From positions 62,001-126,000 of the forward strand of contig NZ_JAOQJF010000001.1 of assembly GCF_025567195.1 (NCBI RefSeq): a stretch of 64,000 bases of DNA. Reading direction: 5' to 3'. The notes beneath the pieces were generated by a model, which saw only the letters and a list, made by a program, of their open reading frames with translations, did not search any database and was not told the DNA's origin. The stretch's first letter is position 1; each line of letters opens with the position of its first letter. Positions 7,712 to 16,044 of this stretch are shown in pieces. The translations under genes and the position numbers were made by a program. The stretch is from Alitiscatomonas aceti. Its GTDB lineage: Bacteria > Bacillota > Clostridia > Lachnospirales > Lachnospiraceae.

Positions 7712-10700
7712 TCTTTCTGTAACGCCAGGGAATAAAGAAACGCCTGCCGGACCGTTTTTCCTGTGATCTGCTCCAGGGCCCGTCTGTAATAAATGAGCTG
7801 CAGCCGGTAGCGGTCCAGGAGCACCGTCTCCTCCCCCTCTCTGATCCGGTCTGTTTTATAATCCACCAGCACAGCCCCGTCCCCGTCCTCAAACCAGGCG
7901 TCGATGATGCCCTGGATCAGCACCAGCTCGTCGGAATCAGCCTCGTCCATCTCCCGGGCGGGGATCCCCACCACAAACTGCTGTTCCTTTTGGAGCCTTC
8001 CCTCTTCGTCCGCCCTTCTCATCCGTTCTGCCAGGGGCGTCTGGAAAAACCTCCAGAGAACGCCGGGCTGTACCAGCCGCAGGGCCTCCTCTGCCATAAG
8101 TCCCTGGGCTTTTATGGCATCCAGCTGCGCCTTCAGATCCCCAAAAGAGACCGCATCCTTAAAGGACAGAAGCTCCAGGGCCCGATGGTAGGCCGTTCCC
8201 CGGACTGCGCCGCCGGGACGGGAAATACGGCCCTGCTCCCGTTCCTCTTCCTCCCCCTTCCGGAGAAAGGCCGGGACCGTGGGAAGGAAATCGCTTTCTC
8301 CGTCGTCTACAAACTGTCCCTGCTCCTTCAGCTCTGAAACCGACATCTTGGCATGGAGCCCGATGTCCGCCTCATGGGGATAGGGACGGCAAAGCTGCTC
8401 CAGGACCTCCGGAGGACAGGACTCCCCCTCTTCCCTGAGCCGCTTAAGCTCCAGGTACGTCTCCGCCTTCCAGGCCTGGCTCCTGGCCGCCTCCTTCAGA
8501 AGCTCCTCCGCCGGAACATGGGTGACGGAAAGGGAGGCCCTGGCATTTTCCGAGGCCATTAAAAGCCAGTCCAGATAGGAACCGGCAGTGCTTAAGAATG
8601 TAAACGGCAGCTCTCTCCTTCTGGAGATCCCGCCCCATTTTTCCGCATGGCGGCCCAGATACCGGTCTCCGGCTGTGATGAACAGCTTTTCCTTTGCCCG
8701 GGTCATGGCCACATAGAGGATCCGCAGCTCCTCCCCCATGCTCTCCAGGTTCATCTTCCGGCTCAGGACATTTTTCTTAAGGGTAGGGGCCTTCACCTTC
8801 CGTTCCAGATCCAGGTAGTCCGTGGCGATCCCCAGTTTATCGTCAATCAGAATCTTTCCCCTGGCGTCCTGCCGGTTGAATTTCTTTCCGGCCCCGGCTA
8901 AAAATACCACGGGAAATTCCAGTCCCTTGCTTTTATGGATGCTCATGATCCGCACCGTATCATCGTTTTCCCCGGCCCTGGCCGCCTCCCCGAAATCTGT
9001 ATTGTATTTCTTCAGCCGCTCGATATAGCGGATAAAATCAAACAGGCTCTGGTAGCTGGTGGTCTCAAAGGCACAGGCCTTTTCCACCAGCATATCCAGG
9101 TTGGCCTGGCGCGCCTTTCCCGCCGGCATGGCAGAAACGTAATCGTAATAGCCGGTGCGCTCGAAGATCTTCCAGATCAGCCGGTGGACCGGCAGATATC
9201 CGGCCTCCTTCCGCAGGATCTGAAGGAGTTTTTGAAATTTTTCCAGTTTTTTATATAATTCATCCCCAGCAAAGGCCTCTGCACCGGCCTCCAGGAAATG
9301 CCGGACCGCCCCGTAAAAGCCGGGATCCTGGCCCTTGTCCGCACACCGTTTAAATTCTGCCATGACCACCGCCAGATCATGGTCCGTCAGCCCGCCTATG
9401 GGCGATCTAAGGACTCCGGCCAGAGGGATATCCTGCATGGGATTGTCAATGACGGCCAGCATATTTAAGACCGTCTCCACCTCCACAGCCGTGAAATATC
9501 CCGTCCTGGAATCAGCAAAGGCCGGGATCCCCTCGGCGCTTAAGACCCGTAAAAATTCCTCAGCCCATCCGCTTAAGCTCCGCAAGAGGATGACGATATC
9601 CCGCCGTTTTAAGGGCTCATACCGTCCCTCCTTTCCGTTCCATACCTTCATCCCCCGGTCCGGATCCGTCAGCTCCCGGATCTTTGAGGCAATGAGTCTG
9701 GCCTCGGCCTCCTTTTCCGTCAGATCGGCCTTTTCCTCATCCATGGAAAGGAACAGGTCCTCCCCGGTGTCCAGAAGGAGCAGCTCCGTCCTGGCCTGGC
9801 CCTCTCTCTCCGTCTCCGGATATCCCGCCCCCGGATACAGGGCCGCGTCCTCCGTGTACTGGATGTTCCCCAGGCTCTTTGTCATGATGCTGTAAAAAAT
9901 GTCATTGACAGAGGCCAGCACCTCCGGGCGGCTCCGGAAGTTTTTGTGAAGCTCGATCTTCTGGTACGGCCCCTCCTCTTTTTTATAGGACTCATATTTC
10001 TCCATAAAAAGCTCCGGTCTTGCCAGGCGGAATTTGTAGATGCTCTGCTTCACATCCCCCACCATGAACACGTTGGGCTTCCCGTACCGCTCCCTGGAGA
10101 TCAGGCGGATCAGTGTTTCCTGGACCTCGTTGCTGTCCTGGTACTCGTCCACCAGGATCTCCTCGTAAAGCCCTGCCAGCTCGTCGGCCGCCGGGCCGGC
10201 GCTGTGGTCCCGGGAACCGGCAGTGAGGATATCCAGGGCAAAGTGCTCCAGATCATTGAAATCCACCAGGTTTTTCTCCTCCTTGGCCTCCTGGAACCGG
10301 GCCGTAAACTCCTCTGCCAGCTCCAGGAGCATGAGGACCGGCTCCCGGCTGTTTAAAAGGTCCCCATAGATGCGTTCCGGGTCCTCCGGCACATAAAGGG
10401 CCTTCATCTTCTTTACGCCGTCCTTGACCCGGTTCCGGAGCTCCGAAACGGCCTCCTTTTTCTCCGGGTCCACATCCTTTCCCCGCACAGCGGCCAGGCG
10501 GCCGAACATGGGGGCGGAGAGGATCCCGCAGATCTCTTTATACGTTTCTGCCTCCGAAAGCCGCTCCATGGCCCGCAGATCCTCCTGGAGCATGGGGATA
10601 TACGCCTGGGGGCCGTTCTCCTCCCCGGCAGTCTCCAGGGCCTCTGACAGCTGCTCTGCAAACTCGCCCGCCTGCCTTTTCACATCCCGCACCAGAAACC

Positions 10701-11352
10701 GCATCCATTCTGCGTTCTCCAATCCGTCCAGGTCCCCGTCTGTCTCCTCTGAAAGCTCTTTTTTACAGGCGGCGATCCACTGGCCCGGCCAGGGGTTGCT
10801 CTGGGAAAATCTCCACACCTGTAAAATATAATCCTCCAGGCCGCCGTCGGCCTTTCCAGAGGCATAGGTGTCCACGAACCGCAGGAACCGGCCATCCTCC
10901 CGGCCATAATAGTCCTCTAGGAGCTCCTTCATCACGTCGGCCTGGAGGAGCAGAAGCTCTCCCTCATCGCCGATGCGGAACCCCGGATCGATGTCCAGCT
11001 CATTAAAATGCTCCCTTAAGAGCTTCAGACAGAAGCTGTCGATGGTGGTGATCCGCGCATGGTGAATCAGGCTGGTCTGGCGCTCCAGGTTCCGGTCCCC
11101 GGGCTCCTCCTCCAGCCGTTTTTCCAGGGCATCCCCGATCCGCTCCCGCATCTCTGCCGCCGCCGCATTGGTAAAGGTCATGACCAAAAGCCGGTCAATG
11201 TCCACCGGATGGTCCGGGTCCGTCACCATGCGGACGATCCGTTCCACCAGCACCGCCGTCTTTCCGCTGCCCGCCGCTGCCGACACCAGAAGATTCCTTC
11301 CCCTGGCGTCGATGACCTGCTGCTGCTCCTTCGTCCATTTCATTTCAGCCAT
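7696..11352 (-). CDS. addA: ATP-dependent helicase/nuclease subunit A
   Basis: AddA (1218 aa, full length) is the 3'-5' helicase and nuclease subunit of the AddAB enzyme that resects double-strand breaks for RecA loading, the Firmicutes counterpart of RecBCD. Walker A AAAGSGKT lies at about residue 26. The UvrD-type box DEYQDSN and the motif MSIHKSKGLEFPVVFL follow. The RecB-type nuclease motif is near the C-terminus (GIIDAWFEDG, then VLVDYKTDR). The start at 11352 has GGAGG 8 bases upstream and overlaps the addB stop by 8 bp. The last codons form half of a hairpin (7683-7711). Confidence 0.97.
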   Translation of the reverse strand: MAEMKWTKEQQQVIDARGRNLLVSAAAGSGKTAVLVERIVRMVTDPDHPVDIDRLLVMTFTNAAAAEMRERIGDALEKRLEEEPGDRNLERQTSLIHHARITTIDSFCLKLLREHFNELDIDPGFRIGDEGELLLLQADVMKELLEDYYGREDGRFLRFVDTYASGKADGGLEDYILQVWRFSQSNPWPGQWIAACKKELSEETDGDLDGLENAEWMRFLVRDVKRQAGEFAEQLSEALETAGEENGPQAYIPMLQEDLRAMERLSEAETYKEICGILSAPMFGRLAAVRGKDVDPEKKEAVSELRNRVKDGVKKMKALYVPEDPERIYGDLLNSREPVLMLLELAEEFTARFQEAKEEKNLVDFNDLEHFALDILTAGSRDHSAGPAADELAGLYEEILVDEYQDSNEVQETLIRLISRERYGKPNVFMVGDVKQSIYKFRLARPELFMEKYESYKKEEGPYQKIELHKNFRSRPEVLASVNDIFYSIMTKSLGNIQYTEDAALYPGAGYPETEREGQARTELLLLDTGEDLFLSMDEEKADLTEKEAEARLIASKIRELTDPDRGMKVWNGKEGRYEPLKRRDIVILLRSLSGWAEEFLRVLSAEGIPAFADSRTGYFTAVEVETVLNMLAVIDNPMQDIPLAGVLRSPIGGLTDHDLAVVMAEFKRCADKGQDPGFYGAVRHFLEAGAEAFAGDELYKKLEKFQKLLQILRKEAGYLPVHRLIWKIFERTGYYDYVSAMPAGKARQANLDMLVEKACAFETTSYQSLFDFIRYIERLKKYNTDFGEAARAGENDDTVRIMSIHKSKGLEFPVVFLAGAGKKFNRQDARGKILIDDKLGIATDYLDLERKVKAPTLKKNVLSRKMNLESMGEELRILYVAMTRAKEKLFITAGDRYLGRHAEKWGGISRRRELPFTFLSTAGSYLDWLLMASENARASLSVTHVPAEELLKEAARSQAWKAETYLELKRLREEGESCPPEVLEQLCRPYPHEADIGLHAKMSVSELKEQGQFVDDGESDFLPTVPAFLRKGEEEEREQGRISRPGGAVRGTAYHRALELLSFKDAVSFGDLKAQLDAIKAQGLMAEEALRLVQPGVLWRFFQTPLAERMRRADEEGRLQKEQQFVVGIPAREMDEADSDELVLIQGIIDAWFEDGDGAVLVDYKTDRIREGEETVLLDRYRLQLIYYRRALEQITGKTVRQAFLYSLALQKEIPVF

Positions 11353-14300
11353 TTTCCGTTCCTCCCTCCTGGTCCATGGTCTCCTCCTCCGGTTCCTCCT
11401 CTTCCAGCTCCTTTTCGATCTCCTTCCAGATCTCCTCCGGCTTCATGGATTTAAATCTCCGGAACCCGTATCCGGAGGTCTTAAGGTCAAAGCCGCAGAT
11501 GCTGTGGTAGGGGCAGTAATCGCAGGCAGTCCTCTGGCCCTGCTTCCAGGGATTCACTGAAACGACACCGGAAAGGATCTCGTCTCCCATCTCCCGGAGG
11601 CTTCTGGAAACGAAGGCGGAAAGGGCCGAAAACCGCTCTCCCCCAGCCACCGATGACCGGGTCTCCTGGATGATCCCGTCCTTTAAGGCCACTGGGATCA
11701 CATCCGACTCCTTTTCGATCTCCCGGTCCAGATGGCGGATCACATCCAGGCTGCTGTTGACCAGCCCGTTCATCCGGAGCTTTTTAAGGATCCCCGCTTC
11801 GATCTCCTCCGGCGTCATGTCTCCCTGCCGCTCGATCACCGGGTCGTCGATGTGATAATAAAAGATCCCTGCGGGAACTGCCTTTTTCCCCGGATGGAGC
11901 CTTTCCTCCAGCCTGAGGGCCGCGTCCATATAGACCACCAGCTGGAGCTGGAGTCCATGGTAAAGCAGGGACAGGTCAAAGGAGGTGCTCCCGGACTTAT
12001 AATCCATGATCTTTACCAGGACCCGGTCCTCCTCCTCTAAAATGTCCATCCGGTCGATCCGTCCCCGCAGGTTCAACGCCTCCCCGCCCCGTAAGGGGAT
12101 CCGGGTGCTCACATCCACCTCAAACTCCTCCGGCTCAAAATCGCCCTTCCGCAGCTGATGGATCAGGGCCCGGATGGTCCGGTCTGCGATCCGCTCCACC
12201 TTCCGCTCCAGATAGCTGTTTCTGGCAGAGCTCTTTAGGATCGTATTCCTGTATTCCAGAGCCACCTGGCTCACACATTCCTTCACCAGGGCTCTCCGCT
12301 TTTCGTCGCTGATGGCGCAGAAATCCATGCCTCTGGCCCTTACCTCACTGAAAAACAGGTCGATGGACCGGTGGAACAGGTTTCCCATGTCCGAAAAATC
12401 CAGCTCATACTCCCGCCGTTTCTTAAGCTCCAGTCCATGGCTCAAAAAATGGGCGTAGGCGCAGGCTGCATATCCCTCCATTCTGGTGACGCTGCCGTTT
12501 AAAATGGTCCCGTAAAGAGCCCTGGCCGCCTCCCGGCCGATGCCATGGTCCCTGTACGAATAGGAACATGCCTCCGCCAGTGCTTCCATCCTCTCCTTTT
12601 CCAGATCCTCCCGGGACAAAAGCCCGTAGAGCATGGCCGCCTCCCGGTCCCGTTCCATGGACTCCGGATCCTGGAGCCAGCTTATGACTGCCCGCTTTGC
12701 TGCGGTCCTGTGGATGGCCGCCTCCTTAAGCTCTGAGGCCCCCTGTACGGGAACCGCCGGAAACCGTTTTTTCATCTGGCCTATGAGGCTGGAAGGCCGC
12801 AGGGTCTTCCCAGAGGCCGAAAGCACCGGATAGGAAAGGGTCAGAAGCTCCGACGGCTTCGTCATCATCAGATACAGGTAAAACCGCTGCATGAAGCCCT
12901 CTTCCCGGGCTGTGGGCGCCAGCTCCAGGTCGTTCCTTTTTAAGATCTCCCGTTCCTGCTCCGTGAGGATCCCGCCTTTTCCTGTGTCTGCCGGGACAAC
13001 GCCCTCGTTTACCCCCACAAAAAACAGGGCGCGGATCCCCGAAAGCCTTGTCCTTTTCAGATCTCCCGCCACCACCCGGTCGGCTCCTGCCGGAATCATG
13101 CCCACCTTAAGCTCCGAAAGCCCCGCGCTTAAGATCTCCAGATACTCCTTTCTGGACACCGCCTCGGTCCCCAGGAGCTCATAAAGCCGTTCAAACAGCT
13201 CCATGACCAGGCCGTAGATCTCCTCATACTCCCGGGCCTCCTTTTCCATTCCCTGGCTGCGGAACTGCTCCGCCCGGTCCAGAAGCTTCCGCTCCACCTC
13301 CAGAGACTGGAGAAGCTCCGCCAGGGCCTCCGTCACCGTGCCAACCGGTGTTCCGCGCTCTCCGGCCTTTTCCTTAAACGCTTTCAGCGGCCCCAGGATC
13401 TCTTCCTTAAATTCATTTAATTCCTTCAGGTTCAGGCGGCTGCCGCCCTCAAAGGTCTTTTCCCACTGGCCTTCCCAGTTTTTTAGGCCCCGGATCCCCA
13501 TGGCCCGCACATACGTTTCCAGGCGGTCGGTCTTTTCCTCTTCCTCCGTCACCAGCCCGGTCCGCAGATACTGGAACATGCTTTCATAATCAAAGCCCCT
13601 CCGCAGGATCTCCAGGGCGCTTTTCATAAGCCTTATAAAGGGATTCCCGGACACGTCCTTTTTGCTGTCCAGGAACAGGGGGATCCCGTTCTCCTCAAAC
13701 TGGTGCAGGATCTCCTTTTCATACCCCGGCAGATCCCCGCAGACAATGGCGATCTCCCGGTAGCGGAACCCATCCTTCTTCACCAGCCGGTGGATCTGGT
13801 TCACCACAAAATCCACCTCGTCCGCAGGATTCTCCGCCTGGACCAGACGGATCCCCTCCGCAGGACCTCCCCAGGGACGGTAGGGATACCGGAACATGGT
13901 CCGCTCCAGATGATCCAGCTCCGGCCGCAGGGAAAACCGTTTCAAGGGCCGGTCTGCCAGACGGATATCCTGCCCCACAGCCACGCCGTTCTCCTCGGCC
14001 AGACGCTTTAATTTCCCGGCCATCTTCCGGCTCATATCGAACAGATCCGCCTCGTCGCCGGGGCCATAAAGATCCGTGTCCCCGGTGGCTGTGACCGTCA
14101 CATACATCTCCCGGCACAGCTTAAGGAGCTGGCCCAGAAGCCGGTACTGGACCGGAGTAAAGCCCGTATAGCCGTCCAGGACCAGAACGCTGTCCCTTAA
14201 AAGCCTGGAGCGCTCCGCCACCCGGCACAGCACGTCCAGAAGCTCCTCCGCCGTAATATACCGTTCCCGCATAAATGCCTGGAACGCCCGGTAGATCACA

Positions 14301-14779
14301 TTCATATCCGTGAGCTTTCCCTGGAGGACCTGGCCCATGTCCCCCTTTTCCATCTGCTCCTTTAAGGCCTCCGGCGTGACGCCGTACTGGTAAAATTCCG
14401 ACAGCATGGACTTGATCTCATCGATAAAGCCCGTCTGATTCAGATGGGCAGAAAATAAAAGAAGCTGGTCCTTCTGCTCTCCCGCCAGCTTCCGTAAGAC
14501 CATGGTCTTTCCCGTATCGTCCAGGATCTCCGGCTGGGGCAGGGAAAGCTCCCCGAAGATCCGGTAGGCCAGACGCTCAAAGCTGACGATATCTATGTTC
14601 ATGGTGCCCCGGCGCGGATGCAGTCGGACGATATCCTTCTGCCCCTGCATGGTGCTCTGCTCCGGTACGATGACAAAAAACTGCCTCTGGGGCTCCTTCA
14701 TGGACCAGTCGATGACCTTCTTATAAATATATTCCGTTTTCCCGGCTCCCGAGCCGCCAGTGATCAGAGAAAGTGCCAT
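11345..14779 (-). CDS. addB: ATP-dependent helicase/deoxyribonuclease subunit B
   Basis: AddB (1144 aa) is the partner of AddA. It has Walker A GGSGAGKTEYI at the N-terminus, an inactivated helicase body and a C-terminal RecB-like nuclease domain (GRIDRMDILEE, then IMDYKSG). The iron-sulphur cluster cysteines are visible: one in YAACAYAHF (about 790) and three in TACDYCPYHSICGF near the C-terminus. It degrades the 5' strand and recognises Chi in characterised systems. AGGAGG precedes the ATG. addB comes first in the operon and the two genes overlap, the usual addBA order. Confidence 0.97.
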   Translation of the reverse strand: MALSLITGGSGAGKTEYIYKKVIDWSMKEPQRQFFVIVPEQSTMQGQKDIVRLHPRRGTMNIDIVSFERLAYRIFGELSLPQPEILDDTGKTMVLRKLAGEQKDQLLLFSAHLNQTGFIDEIKSMLSEFYQYGVTPEALKEQMEKGDMGQVLQGKLTDMNVIYRAFQAFMRERYITAEELLDVLCRVAERSRLLRDSVLVLDGYTGFTPVQYRLLGQLLKLCREMYVTVTATGDTDLYGPGDEADLFDMSRKMAGKLKRLAEENGVAVGQDIRLADRPLKRFSLRPELDHLERTMFRYPYRPWGGPAEGIRLVQAENPADEVDFVVNQIHRLVKKDGFRYREIAIVCGDLPGYEKEILHQFEENGIPLFLDSKKDVSGNPFIRLMKSALEILRRGFDYESMFQYLRTGLVTEEEEKTDRLETYVRAMGIRGLKNWEGQWEKTFEGGSRLNLKELNEFKEEILGPLKAFKEKAGERGTPVGTVTEALAELLQSLEVERKLLDRAEQFRSQGMEKEAREYEEIYGLVMELFERLYELLGTEAVSRKEYLEILSAGLSELKVGMIPAGADRVVAGDLKRTRLSGIRALFFVGVNEGVVPADTGKGGILTEQEREILKRNDLELAPTAREEGFMQRFYLYLMMTKPSELLTLSYPVLSASGKTLRPSSLIGQMKKRFPAVPVQGASELKEAAIHRTAAKRAVISWLQDPESMERDREAAMLYGLLSREDLEKERMEALAEACSYSYRDHGIGREAARALYGTILNGSVTRMEGYAACAYAHFLSHGLELKKRREYELDFSDMGNLFHRSIDLFFSEVRARGMDFCAISDEKRRALVKECVSQVALEYRNTILKSSARNSYLERKVERIADRTIRALIHQLRKGDFEPEEFEVDVSTRIPLRGGEALNLRGRIDRMDILEEEDRVLVKIMDYKSGSTSFDLSLLYHGLQLQLVVYMDAALRLEERLHPGKKAVPAGIFYYHIDDPVIERQGDMTPEEIEAGILKKLRMNGLVNSSLDVIRHLDREIEKESDVIPVALKDGIIQETRSSVAGGERFSALSAFVSRSLREMGDEILSGVVSVNPWKQGQRTACDYCPYHSICGFDLKTSGYGFRRFKSMKPEEIWKEIEKELEEEEPEEETMDQEGGTENG

Positions 14780-14845
14780 GGATACCTCCTGTGTGGTCGT
14801 TTATGGTGTCGCGGTGTGCGATGGTATAATACCTGTTTTCCAGAC

Positions 14846-14874
14846 ATTATACCGCGGTTGGAACCTCCAGTCCA
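14846..14874 (-). promoter_or_regulatory. Possible addBA promoter
   Basis: On the minus strand TGGACT (14869-14874), a 17-bp spacer and a perfect TATAAT (14846-14851) are seen, about 65 bp before the addB start. Confidence 0.5.
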
Positions 14875-14968
14875 CTGGCTGGGGCTGGATTTTTCGGCTC
14901 CGTGTATATTTTCCAGAAACTGGGGAGCGCTGTCTGGCCTGGCTCCCGATTGGATCCATATATCTTTT

Positions 14969-15544
14969 CTATCGCTGTAACACAAGATTCTCCAAAATCA
15001 CTCCAACATACTCATCATAGCCCTTTTCAATGTCCATAATGAACAATTTTTCGCCGATCACCATAGCGTAACAATCGAACCAGTCGTATTCCGAACCTGG
15101 AGCGTAATAAATACGTTTTCCCCCTATTTCCTCTTCCGTAAACAGGTTCGGATTGCTTTCCATGATTTCCTCCAGCTGCTGTTTCCCATTATTGGATCTG
15201 TATGTACACAGTTCTAATTTGAACGTATCCTCATTTACCTCACATTCATACGTCACAGCGATATAGCTTATCGCAACAGAAACGCCGGTATCAGCCGCAC
15301 TAAAGCCAGCCGTGTTTGAAGGCGCCGTGCTTCTGTCCGCCGCCTGGGAATCTAAAACGAAAACGCCTTCATCGCTGTCAGCTAAAAAACCTTCAATAGA
15401 ATCATACTCTGTATTTGCAAGTGATTCATGGATCACTTCATTCTGGAGCAGCTGGTCCGGGTCAGAAGCTGACATTTCAGCGCTGTTCTGGCAGCCGGTC
15501 AGTCCCAGGACCAGCAGAATAGACATTCCTATAAGTTTTTTCAT
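14969..15544 (-). CDS. Small lipoprotein of unknown function
   Basis: The ATG at 15544 has GGAGGAGC upstream and gives 191 aa. The N-terminus MKKLIGMSILLVLGLTGCQ is a lipoprotein signal with Cys at about 18. The mature part is acidic, with a central segment VSVAISYIAVTYECEVNED and a C-terminal half rich in aromatic residues (IYYAPGSEYDWFDCYAMVIG). I do not recognise a family. It should be anchored on the outer membrane face. It stands alone: addB lies downstream with its own likely promoter, and a gene remnant lies upstream. Confidence 0.75.
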   Translation of the reverse strand: MKKLIGMSILLVLGLTGCQNSAEMSASDPDQLLQNEVIHESLANTEYDSIEGFLADSDEGVFVLDSQAADRSTAPSNTAGFSAADTGVSVAISYIAVTYECEVNEDTFKLELCTYRSNNGKQQLEEIMESNPNLFTEEEIGGKRIYYAPGSEYDWFDCYAMVIGEKLFIMDIEKGYDEYVGVILENLVLQR

Positions 15545-15653
15545 GTTTGCTCCTCCTTTCGATTCCTGGTACAAAAAACCGGTGAGATAAAATATCCCAT
15601 CGGCTAAGTTCGTGTATCTGGCTGTGGTTCTGATCACCATATGAAACCGTACT

Positions 15654-15883
15654 TTACTCCTCGCTCCGCGCTTTCCTGCGTTTCAACGCTTCTAATATGG
15701 TATCTGCATTTTCGGTATTTGTAACCTCCGGATAGTCCGCTTCAAACTGCACAAGCAACTCCTTTGACCGTTTTTCTTCATCACGGACTGCCTGATAGAC
15801 TTTTTCAAGATCACCTGCCTTATTATTACTGTATCAGTCAACCGTGATATTGTCAATAATTTTAATACCTTTGAATTTTTTAT
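15654..15883 (-). pseudogene. Remnant of an unrecognised gene (C-terminal part, in-frame stop)
   Basis: On the minus strand one frame reads FYKKFKGIKIIDNITVD, a TGA stop, then YSNNKAGDLEKVYQAVRDEE and on to LEALKRRKARSEE and a TAA at 15654-15656. The charged, helix-rich composition and the uninterrupted 59 codons after the stop look like the tail of a real protein. No start codon with a ribosome site fits this frame. It lies in the 500-bp stretch between the lipoprotein gene and the surface protein gene, which otherwise holds only a terminator. A different frame begins at a TTG after AAGGCAGG but encodes an atypical basic peptide. Function unknown. Confidence 0.5.
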
Positions 15884-15926
15884 AAAAAGGCCAGCGTGGA
15901 AAGCATTTCTGCCTTTAACGCTGGCC
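15884..15926 (-). terminator. Terminator downstream of the large surface protein gene
   Basis: The 9-bp stem GGCCAGCGT/ACGCTGGCC (15918-15926 with 15889-15897) is followed on the minus strand by TTTTTAT. It lies about 120 bp past the stop of the surface protein gene. Confidence 0.75.
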
Positions 15927-16044
15927 TTTGCCTTTGTAACGTTCATATAGCTGATGTCTAATCGTTGTTTTCAGATTTCTTCCTTATTGGGCATCAGCAT
16001 CTCTGCGTCTCCCTTTCCCCAAAGCCTGTGATCACTGGCTGCGT

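Noticed and set aside
9335..9895. Long plus-strand open frames opposite addA, addB, the helicase, gpmI, carB and others
   Set aside because: They are shadows of GC-rich genes: serine/arginine/proline-rich products, no ribosome sites, no recognisable domains.
15820..15860. Promoter TTGACA-17-TACAGT inside the remnant
   Set aside because: It matches the consensus, but no credible gene follows it; probably chance in AT-rich DNA.
15692..15946. 84-aa minus-strand frame across the terminator before the remnant
   Set aside because: It runs through a terminator stem, is basic and low in recognisable structure; the other frame is more protein-like.
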